DNA of 64,000 nucleotides from Butyrivibrio sp. (GTDB lineage Bacteria; Bacillota; Clostridia; Lachnospirales; Lachnospiraceae), in assembly GCF_015056685.1 (NCBI RefSeq), contig NZ_SVFW01000007.1:1-64000 (forward strand), in the 5' to 3' direction. The position numbers and the translations under genes are program-made. The notes under the pieces are model-generated. The model was given only the letters and a program-made list of their open reading frames with translations. It was not told the DNA's origin and ran no database searches. This document shows positions 57,246 through 64,000 of the stretch, piece by piece (position 1 is the first letter of the stretch; the number at the start of each line of letters is the position of its first letter).

Positions 57246-58538
57246 TTACAAATTCAAAATAGCTTCAGGTATTATCTTGCTATCCATTGTTTTACCATTT
57301 GAATCACTAATGCTTATGCAGTCATTTATTCTTTTTATGTCATTCACCATATCTTCTCTGTTATTAGCTACAATTGTAAACCTCAAAACTAATTGTCTTA
57401 ACGTATCTCCACTTGGTATTTCATCTCCCTCAAAATACCTTTGTTCAAAAAATTTTATATTGCTAATAGTGTTCAATACATCTGTCACACCACTTATTCT
57501 TCCAACCTTTCCACCCGGACTCGCTATCGAAATAATCCCAGCGCTCTTTCCGCTAAGAAATGGATCTTCTTTTCTTATTTCATACGTTGATTCTCCAGCA
57601 ACTATTTCATCAATGAGCATCTGTGCAAAGTTTTGGCCATTGATTAATGAAGTAATCTTATACACTGATTCTGCGGCAGGACGCAGGCCTGCTTCAAATA
57701 ATTTAAATTCATCCGCTTTGTCATCATATATTCCTTGTACGAACATCACTCCATACTTTAGTCCAATATCACAACATAACAACTCCATCTTCTTTTCCAT
57801 CTTTTTTAAAAACTTTTCAGCAAACAAAGATGGAAAAACCCTTCCAATTGGAATAGTTGTAACAGCCCCTTCGTGTAAACAAACAGGATATCTGTTGTCA
57901 ACAGTGACCAGTCGTGCAAGCCCATTATGTATCACATAATGAGCGGTAAACTCATAGCCTTTTACATATTCCTCTATAATTATGCGTTTACTTTTGGAAT
58001 GTTTCTCAGCCAACCCAATCGCATGATCAAATTTGTTTTTATCATCTACTATAGTTATTCCGATAGAAGCTGTAGAATCAACAGGTTTTACTATTATAGG
58101 ATATTTTATTGCTTCGGCACTTATATCATCAATATCGCTAGCAGGACCTGAGTAGTATGTTTTTGTCGATGATACACCATTTTTATTGCATAAGTTTTTA
58201 AAGAGTTCTTTGTTCGATATCATATCCCATTGCTCTTCATTACAATAAAAAGGAAAATCCAGCAATTCATTTAACCGAATCGCCTGAAGAAGATTAACCT
58301 CGCTAATACCTGACAAAATATTCGTGATTCCATTTTGCTTCACAAGTTTGATGATCATTTCGGTATCTAGTGTACTCACATTCCATATTTCATCTGCCAC
58401 TTGTTTAGCAGGAGATTTACTTTTAGGCAAGTTATCAGTCACATATACAAAAGCGTTTTTTTTTCGAAGATAATTGACAATATCTACTGATGCCACATTC
58501 GATCCGAGCATTAATATTCTTTTTCCTGACAAATCCAT
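57246..58538 (-). CDS. ATP-grasp ligase (carbamoyl-phosphate-synthase-like)
   Basis: 430 residues from ATG 58538 (AGAGAGG before it; the open frame starts at 58559). An N-terminal Rossmann preATP-grasp part (KRILMLGSNVASVDIVNYLR) is followed by the ATP-grasp domain: YPIIVKPVDSTASIGITIVD, RIIIEEYVKGYEFTAHYVIH, and LKYGVMFVQGIYDDK with metal site FKLFEAGLRPAAESVYKI. It forms an amide or similar bond by ATP-dependent ligation, for example an amino acid onto an amino-sugar. Lies between a DegT-type gene and WbqC. Confidence 0.85.
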   Translation of the reverse strand: MDLSGKRILMLGSNVASVDIVNYLRKKNAFVYVTDNLPKSKSPAKQVADEIWNVSTLDTEMIIKLVKQNGITNILSGISEVNLLQAIRLNELLDFPFYCNEEQWDMISNKELFKNLCNKNGVSSTKTYYSGPASDIDDISAEAIKYPIIVKPVDSTASIGITIVDDKNKFDHAIGLAEKHSKSKRIIIEEYVKGYEFTAHYVIHNGLARLVTVDNRYPVCLHEGAVTTIPIGRVFPSLFAEKFLKKMEKKMELLCCDIGLKYGVMFVQGIYDDKADEFKLFEAGLRPAAESVYKITSLINGQNFAQMLIDEIVAGESTYEIRKEDPFLSGKSAGIISIASPGGKVGRISGVTDVLNTISNIKFFEQRYFEGDEIPSGDTLRQLVLRFTIVANNREDMVNDIKRINDCISISDSNGKTMDSKIIPEAILNL

Positions 58539-58585
58539 AGTTTTACCTCTCTGACCCATTTATTAGGCTGATTACAACATAGAAC

Positions 58586-59299
58586 TCAATGAGATAGGCT
58601 AAAATCTTTGACCATTCCTTTTATCTCATCTTTTCCGCAATACATCATTACATCAATTATCGAAAGCCCTGGAACCCATTTCCCAATCCGCTGAATATAT
58701 GATGGTAAATTAGATTCCAAAAACACCAATTCAATGTTCATGTCCTCATACTTTTTTTTGTTAAAAAAGCTCTTCCCGCCAGGTGGATTCACATATATAT
58801 CTCCTCCCAATGCCTTAGTTATGTACAAAGCCCACTCATCAGGAGATTTTACAGTATCAATTTCCAGATGCATTTCTGAAAAAACATCATACTTGCTATC
58901 AATGCCAATCTCCTGACTAATCCTTTGGGTAGAATAAACATTCAACTCTGAAAGATTGTTCCATTCACGACAATCAAGTATTTCATGTATCAATTCATTG
59001 ACATCTTTGTAATTAGGTGCTTTTCTTTTATACACACTCAATTGACCATATATCTTTTCTTTCCATTTATTACTATTATCTATGAAGATATCTTTTATCG
59101 CAGTTTCCTGTGGCGCTTTTTTTATCGGAACAGTTATATATGTCGGTTCACTCTGCTGTGACAATATGCGATTTCTATTAACCCACCCATGAGAAATATA
59201 CTGAGGAGTATCAAAAAAAATAAACCGATCCGAGTACTCGATCAAAGAAAAGTATCCGATATATGGAAAAAAATATGGCTGCATTATTCCCAGTTTCAT
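58586..59299 (-). CDS. WbqC family protein
   Basis: 237 residues matching the WbqC-like family: MKLGIMQPYFFPYIGYFSLI at the start, FFDTPQYISHGWVNRNRIL, YITVPIKKAPQETAIKDI and GDIYVNPPGGKSFFNKKKY. WbqC-like proteins are found in O-antigen and capsule loci with aminotransferases and are thought to assist amino-sugar modification. Immediately adjacent to the DegT aminotransferase gene (2-bp gap), supporting a joint step. Confidence 0.85.
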   Translation of the reverse strand: MKLGIMQPYFFPYIGYFSLIEYSDRFIFFDTPQYISHGWVNRNRILSQQSEPTYITVPIKKAPQETAIKDIFIDNSNKWKEKIYGQLSVYKRKAPNYKDVNELIHEILDCREWNNLSELNVYSTQRISQEIGIDSKYDVFSEMHLEIDTVKSPDEWALYITKALGGDIYVNPPGGKSFFNKKKYEDMNIELVFLESNLPSYIQRIGKWVPGLSIIDVMMYCGKDEIKGMVKDFSLSH

Positions 59300-59300
59300 A

Positions 59301-60422
59301 TCAGGCTCCTTCCAAAATCAAACCGACAATCCTATCTATTATTTCGTCAGTTATACCTTCATAAATAGGAAGCACCAGCACCTGTTCCGCCAGTTTTCTT
59401 GCTACTGGTACGTTAATATTTCTGTATTTATTCTTAAAACATGCTTGGTCGGAAGTTAGTGGATAGAAGTATTTCCTTGAGAAAACATCATTATCCTTTA
59501 GTTTTTCATACACTTCATTTCGATCCATTCCTCTTTCTCCTGTTATAAGTATCGGATAATATGCATAGTTATGATTGCTCTGATAGTCCTCGCTTCCACT
59601 GAAAACCACAATGCCTTTCCTTCCCGACAACATTTCTGTATAATGTTTTGCAGCCTTTTTTCTCCATGAAATAGCCTCTTGAAAATGCCTTAAATTACAT
59701 AAGCCAAATGCCGCGCAAAACTCATTCATTTTCGCATTAGCGCCAACTTCGGAAACAAGTTCTTCTCCGCGAATACCAAAGTTTTTTAAGTTGTACAACT
59801 TTTCATATATTGCATGATCTTTAAAAGTAACTGCACCACCCTCAATGGTATTAAAAACTTTGGTCGCATGAAAGCTGAAAATAGAAGCATCTCCATAACT
59901 TCCTACGCCTACACCGTTATACTCTATTCCAAAAGCATGTGCCGCGTCATAAATCACCTTAAGATTATATTTTTTAGCTATGTAATCTATCTTATCAACA
60001 TTACAAATATGACCATATACATGCACCGGAACAATTGCCACTGTCTTTTCTGTTATCAGATCTTCAATCTTCTCTTCATCTATAGTACCGTCATTTGGTT
60101 TTACATCACAAAATATCGGCGATAAGCCATTTCTTACTATCGCATGTGTAGTAGAAATAAAAGTGAATGGAGTAGTAATCACCTCAGCTCCAGTCGGAAA
60201 GCCAAAAGATTGTATTGCCAACTCCAATGCCATATGTCCGTTAACCATAAGTGACAATTCTGGAACTTTGAGTGCCTCCCTAAGTTTAGCTTCCAACTGC
60301 TTATGATAAGTACCCATATTGGTTAGCCAATGTGACTCCCATAATGGCTTGATCATTTCTGTATACTCTTCAAAACTAGGCATAGATGATCTTGTTACTA
60401 ATACTTTTTCCAATATATCCAC
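59301..60422 (-). CDS. DegT/DnrJ/EryC1/StrS aminotransferase
   Basis: 373 residues, full family length. PLP-binding residues: HMALELAIQSFGFPTGAEVI, VIYDAAHAFGIEYNG (Asp) and SIFSFHATKVFNTIEGG (catalytic Lys). Transfers an amino group from glutamate or glutamine to a keto-sugar nucleotide. First of the trio with WbqC and the ATP-grasp ligase. It lies 21 bp after the SIS-domain gene. Confidence 0.92.
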   Translation of the reverse strand: MDILEKVLVTRSSMPSFEEYTEMIKPLWESHWLTNMGTYHKQLEAKLREALKVPELSLMVNGHMALELAIQSFGFPTGAEVITTPFTFISTTHAIVRNGLSPIFCDVKPNDGTIDEEKIEDLITEKTVAIVPVHVYGHICNVDKIDYIAKKYNLKVIYDAAHAFGIEYNGVGVGSYGDASIFSFHATKVFNTIEGGAVTFKDHAIYEKLYNLKNFGIRGEELVSEVGANAKMNEFCAAFGLCNLRHFQEAISWRKKAAKHYTEMLSGRKGIVVFSGSEDYQSNHNYAYYPILITGERGMDRNEVYEKLKDNDVFSRKYFYPLTSDQACFKNKYRNINVPVARKLAEQVLVLPIYEGITDEIIDRIVGLILEGA

Positions 60423-60443
60423 CTCAATTCTACTGTTTTTTTC

Positions 60444-61046
60444 TTATTCTTTGACATTATCTGTCTGCTGTTTTAAAACTTTTCCAATGTGTCCACCTGG
60501 ATGATTTCTCATAAAATCTGACAAAGTAAGATTCATCTCATCCGCTATCTTCATTGCCAGCCCTTGAAGCACAATAAGATTAATCGTTGTCGAATTATTT
60601 GGCATTATATTCCATTGATCTCCTTCATGGATTAGCTCTAGTATGATGCTGTGAGGTATTTCCTTTGATAACGTGCTGTTTTTTTCAAAAGTAAGTAACC
60701 ATAACCTCACATTTCTTTCTTTTAGCAGCCTAGTCAAATAAATGGATTCAGCCGTTTCTCCACTTTTTGTAAGGATTATTACCATATCACCTTCTTTGAC
60801 TACACCCATATCTCCATGTACGGCTGAATTGGTATTGAGAAAGTAAGCATCAAGTCCTAATGACTGCATTGATCCAACAAACTTTTCGCATACAGGAACG
60901 TTTTTTCCTAGACCTGATGCGATAATTTTATGTCCACTTTGCAGGGTTGCCACTGATTCTTTTAACCACTTATCAAACATCTCCATATCCATAGAATGAA
61001 TGGAATGTTCAAACTCTTTTAACTGTCTTTCAAAATAAGATGTCAC
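60444..61046 (-). CDS. SIS-domain sugar isomerase (KpsF/GutQ-like)
   Basis: 200 residues with a single SIS domain: IIASGLGKNVPVCEKFVGSM, NSAVHGDMGVVKEGDMVIIL, TKSGETAESIYLTRLLKERN and NNSTTINLIVLQGLAMKIAD. The sequence at the end, DFMRNHPGGHIGK, equals the conserved F-x-x-x-H-P-x-G-x-x-G of KpsF/GutQ arabinose-5-phosphate isomerases. The gene overlaps the NTase-kinase fusion by 4 bp, so the two probably supply one activated sugar. Confidence 0.85.
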   Translation of the reverse strand: MTSYFERQLKEFEHSIHSMDMEMFDKWLKESVATLQSGHKIIASGLGKNVPVCEKFVGSMQSLGLDAYFLNTNSAVHGDMGVVKEGDMVIILTKSGETAESIYLTRLLKERNVRLWLLTFEKNSTLSKEIPHSIILELIHEGDQWNIMPNNSTTINLIVLQGLAMKIADEMNLTLSDFMRNHPGGHIGKVLKQQTDNVKE

Positions 61047-62605
61047 AACACTTCCTCCAAATAGTAAAGCCCATTATAGAACGCACCACAAATTGAATCG
61101 TAGTCTTGCCATGCATAGGTTGTCAGAGATAGCCAGATGATTGCATGAAGAAGCTTAATCTCATACTCATTAGCTCCAGTCAGTTCAAAGAAATCTTTTT
61201 CCATATCTTCCCAGTTATTAGATTTGATAGAAAGATTAACTTCTGCATCATCCAACTGTGGCTTAGAGTTTTCAGTGTATTCTGAGTATATTGAATGGCC
61301 ACCTATGTCGAGATTAAAATCTTTAAGATTGAATCTGTCATAATTGCCAACAATTGAATAATAGAGTTTAGCCCAATCATAGTTTTCATCACCATAAAGC
61401 TCAGTAAATCCAAAATAACCTCTTGGGTCTATGAGTACGGGATCTCCATTATCTCTGACCATAAGATTGGAGAAAGTACAATCACCGTGAATGAATGAGA
61501 AGTGGCTACACTTTAGTGATTCAACTTGTTTCTCGAGCTCTCCCAAATGGAAGAATACATTTCTGCATTTTCTGCCATTTATGGTAATGACTCTCTCATC
61601 TGCAAGAGGCAGCATATTCTGGATTTTGGATAATCTATCCAGAGTTTTTCCGTAATAAGCCTCATACATACTAAAGTAATCCACTGGAACATTCTCTTTT
61701 GAATGAAGTTTTTGAAGTGCCTCAACCAGTTTCTCTAAGATTATTCTCTTTTTAGCTTTCTCAAAGTCGCACTCATAGATATTTTTTCCAGAAATAAGTT
61801 CCATAGTTAACGGCTTTGTGGAATAGATCTGTGGAAGTACCTCTATACCCATAGACTTCGCTTTGTCATACCATGCGCATTCTCTCTGTGCTAGTTTCTT
61901 TCCCTGTTCATCTATAGGTTCTTTGATAAATCTATCATTCTCTATGGTCACTTTGTTGAATGGCCTGCACTTGGATACATTAAGATCTTCATATTCCTTA
62001 AGAATGCCAAACTCTTTTGTCCCCGCAAGGCTGATTTCAGAAAACTTCATACTTTTTTGTTGCATCCAGCGGACCAATTCTCCGCTTTCAGGAACATCTA
62101 AAATCTGTTCCCTATTTTTGAACAGAAAAAATCCTGCAACACCATGTTCTGTGGATCGTTCTTCAACAAATTCATCGTTTTCGTATTTCCATCTACATGG
62201 AAACGTAGATGAAATACCAACATAATTATCGATATTACCTGTAACTAATCCATCTTTATAGCCATCTGGCAGTTCAAATCCCTCTGGCAAAATGAGATCA
62301 GACCAAACCAGCATGAATGGCTCATTATCCGGTATCAGATTAATTGACTGCTTTACTCCAGATGCAGTACCCGTTCCTTGTGCATCAACAACCAGATATT
62401 TAACATCGGCAAAAGAAGACAAGTACTTTCTAAGCACTTCTTTATGGTAGTCCGCAATTATTATAAATTTTTTATCTGGAAACAACTTGAATAAATGGAA
62501 GATCATAGGAAGATTATCCACAGAGACTAGAGCTTTAGGTTTATTTTTTGTAAGGTGTTCCAATCGTGTACCTTTTCCACCAGCCTGAACTATAATGTAT
62601 TCCAT
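61043..62605 (-). CDS. Bifunctional nucleotidyltransferase / sugar kinase-like fusion
   Basis: 520 residues. Residues 1-230 are a sugar-nucleotide transferase (IIVQAGGKGTRLEHLTKNKP, MLVWSDLILPEGF). Residues 240-520 are an aminoglycoside-phosphotransferase-like kinase: FIHGDCTFSNLMVRDNGDPV (catalytic HGDxxxxN) and LIDPRGYFGFTELYGDENYD (Mg-binding D-P-R). One enzyme may thus phosphorylate and nucleotidylate the same sugar, with the SIS isomerase next to it. RBS AAAGGGATGG. Confidence 0.85.
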   Translation of the reverse strand: MEYIIVQAGGKGTRLEHLTKNKPKALVSVDNLPMIFHLFKLFPDKKFIIIADYHKEVLRKYLSSFADVKYLVVDAQGTGTASGVKQSINLIPDNEPFMLVWSDLILPEGFELPDGYKDGLVTGNIDNYVGISSTFPCRWKYENDEFVEERSTEHGVAGFFLFKNREQILDVPESGELVRWMQQKSMKFSEISLAGTKEFGILKEYEDLNVSKCRPFNKVTIENDRFIKEPIDEQGKKLAQRECAWYDKAKSMGIEVLPQIYSTKPLTMELISGKNIYECDFEKAKKRIILEKLVEALQKLHSKENVPVDYFSMYEAYYGKTLDRLSKIQNMLPLADERVITINGRKCRNVFFHLGELEKQVESLKCSHFSFIHGDCTFSNLMVRDNGDPVLIDPRGYFGFTELYGDENYDWAKLYYSIVGNYDRFNLKDFNLDIGGHSIYSEYTENSKPQLDDAEVNLSIKSNNWEDMEKDFFELTGANEYEIKLLHAIIWLSLTTYAWQDYDSICGAFYNGLYYLEEVL

Positions 62606-62810
62606 TTATTATGCCATCCCTTTCACGCTGCGTATATTTAAACTCTATTTTTTCAACTCATATCATATATCGGCATATTCATTTGGAACTATTAGATGTG
62701 CTATTCCGACACAAATAAAACTATATATAGTATATCATATTATCTGAATATTTTCTTTTTTCGCACATTTCAAAATGGAGTTTAGAGAATTTTTTATTTT
62801 ACGTATAATA

Positions 62811-62837
62811 ATAGGCGTAGCAAAACGCTACGCCTAT
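62811..62837 (-). terminator. Hairpin after the Rpn remnant
   Basis: Perfect 11-bp stem ATAGGCGTAGC/GCTACGCCTAT with a 5-nt loop, then TATTATTATACG on the minus strand. Together with 62606-62810 this intergenic stretch holds no gene; a TATACT box near 62732 may be the -10 of the fusion gene. Confidence 0.7.
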
Positions 62838-62855
62838 GTTATGAACTATGTTCTG

Positions 62856-62984
62856 TTATTGCTGCTTTGAATATTTCCTATAATACTCTTCCGCTTTGGC
62901 TTTATTCACGTCAAATCGCTTCATCACTTTTTCAATAATAGTAGTGACTTCTATTCCATCCTCAACTTTGTCAAGAATGAAGGC
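62856..62984 (-). pseudogene. C-terminal remnant of an Rpn-like nuclease
   Basis: 43 codons: AFILDKVEDGIEVTTIIEKV then MKRFDVNKAKAEEYYRKYSK, matching AFIVDKIEDGVEKATIIEKL and VKRFKITREKAEEYYNRFSA of the 33675-34625 protein. A TAA immediately precedes the fragment in frame. Followed by a terminator. Confidence 0.85.
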
Positions 62985-63009
62985 TTAAAATAGCATTTCT
63001 TCCTAAAAC

Positions 63010-64000
63010 TCATGTCCCCAATAACGCTTCTATCCTATCCTCGTACCTGAACTCTCTCTTTATTTTTTCAAAACCCGCCGCTGCAATCTGCTTCCGGGCT
63101 TCCTCGTGCCTAAGATAAAAGTCAGCTTTAGCAATTGCATCCTCCAAAGACGAATACATCACGCACTCCTGCCCATCAATGAAATATTCATAAAGCTCAG
63201 GCTGATAACTTGATAAAAGGAATCCTCCACACCCCATAATATCCAGCGCTCTAAGGGGAATTCCGGACTTATTCGCTTTCAAGACAGGGCAAATATTTAT
63301 CTTACTTGCTCTAAACACCTGTGGCATTTCAGTAAGATAGTCAACAGACCCGCAATACTCCACATTGGGGAGCATTTTCTTTTCATCCTCTGTAAGTTCA
63401 AACGTATATAGCTTCATCTGATGCCGCCCCGACAACAAGCTCAGCAGTGTCATTCGCTCCAAATGAGTGATATATGAAGCAACCGCCCATGCCAATTCTT
63501 TTTGACTAACCTGAATAGCCTTATCAGAAAGCTCTTTATACCTGTCTCGTACCTCCTGAACAAATCCTTCGGAAATCACATCGTCAACAATATAAGCGCC
63601 ATATAGCTGCATCTGTGTCCTTACCACTCCATCAATATACCCCTTCTGATATTCAGTCATATGGGACATTAACGTAGGAAGCATTGACTCATACAGCTTT
63701 CCGACAAAGGAAACCTCACTTCCGTATTTTTTATAATCCGTGGAAACGCTTAAAAGTCTGTCAACATTGACAGCCAAAGGCAGATAAAACACATTGTCAA
63801 GCCCCAGCCCCTTGTAATATTCATAGTCAGCTCGCGCAAAGAAAAAAATCTTATTACAGGAGTACTCCATGCACTCTGCAGTCGGAAGATTAGGCGGACT
63901 GTCAAAAAACCATGAAACATATCTTATATCATGCTTTTTGCAGACTTTTGACACCACTGGCCAAAAATTAGTCGTAAGCACCAGATCATAGTTCCCATCT
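63010..64000 (-). CDS. Glycosyltransferase (GT-B, DUF3880/GT1_2-like), N-terminus beyond window
   Basis: At least 330 residues; the frame is open to the window end (DGNYDLVLTTNFWPVVSK), so the start is missing. WFFDSPPNLPTAECMEYSCN with IFFFARADYEYYKGLGLDNV and FYLPLAVNVDRLL are typical of CgeB/DUF3880-type glycosyltransferases, and ALDIMGCGGFLLSSYQPELY with ECVMYSSLEDAIAKADFYLR of the GT1_2 C-terminal domain. Transfers sugars in the glycan or flagellin pathway. Unlike the neighbours it has no extra Rossmann module in the visible part. Confidence 0.85.
   Translation of the reverse strand, partial: DGNYDLVLTTNFWPVVSKVCKKHDIRYVSWFFDSPPNLPTAECMEYSCNKIFFFARADYEYYKGLGLDNVFYLPLAVNVDRLLSVSTDYKKYGSEVSFVGKLYESMLPTLMSHMTEYQKGYIDGVVRTQMQLYGAYIVDDVISEGFVQEVRDRYKELSDKAIQVSQKELAWAVASYITHLERMTLLSLLSGRHQMKLYTFELTEDEKKMLPNVEYCGSVDYLTEMPQVFRASKINICPVLKANKSGIPLRALDIMGCGGFLLSSYQPELYEYFIDGQECVMYSSLEDAIAKADFYLRHEEARKQIAAAGFEKIKREFRYEDRIEALLGT

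Overview
The window looks like a chromosomal segment of a low-GC Gram-positive anaerobe, most likely a Lachnospiraceae member close to Butyrivibrio, Pseudobutyrivibrio or Roseburia. This is inferred from AGGAGG-type ribosome binding sites, the infC-rpmI-rplT operon with an L20-type leader, a giant InlB/MBG-repeat surface protein ending in a VLG-rich tail, BTAD-type regulators and GH36/GH13 enzymes. No 16S gene is present, so genus is a guess.

Layout. (1) 1-11.3 kb is core metabolism, almost all on the minus strand: the tail of a sugar ABC permease, a DUF1858 protein, a ferredoxin-type aldo/keto reductase, a TetR regulator overlapping a GH36 alpha-galactosidase, PepD, the infC-rpmI-rplT operon with an attenuator leader and an apparent AUU start, VanZ, a flavin reductase, PepF and a HAD hydrolase. 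(2) 11.35-14.8 kb is a small accessory island at a tRNA-Trp gene. The tRNA 3' end is repeated at 12.37 and 14.29 kb, defining two stacked mini-elements without an integrase. They and the adjacent DNA carry a HEPN/MNT pair, a truncated Abi_2 gene, two short membrane-peptide ORFs each facing a convergent RNA gene (type I toxin-antitoxin layout), and an orphan copy of one of those RNA genes. (3) 14.8-29.7 kb holds a GH13 lipoprotein, cyclophilin, a small alarmone synthetase, a BTAD regulator with a Cys-rich partner, an acyltransferase and a 2638-residue surface protein with a 510-bp tandem duplication, followed upstream by two paralogous small proteins. (4) 29.9-37.8 kb begins the envelope-sugar region: a ThDP enzyme with a glucose-1-phosphate cytidylyltransferase, GDPD, an Rpn-like nuclease with a LexA-type box on its promoter, a TarI/TarJ-like pair, and an AAA ATPase preceded by three pairs of TATATACT repeats. 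(5) 37.8-64 kb is a large glycan/glycoconjugate locus, all minus strand: glycosyltransferases, FkbM methyltransferase, SGNH hydrolase, radical SAM enzyme, an SsuCAB-like ABC transporter, ATP-grasp enzymes, two DegT/DnrJ-type proteins, WbqC, a SIS isomerase and a nucleotidyltransferase-kinase fusion.

Two themes in region 5 stand out. Several different enzymes share a fused Rossmann-like GxG module. A repeated cassette (about 150-bp promoter/leader, small MKAHP protein with or without a JAB/MPN protease, Rho-independent-type hairpin) occurs three times in different states of decay, next to segmental duplications, chimeric genes and pseudogenes. The locus appears to be actively recombining.
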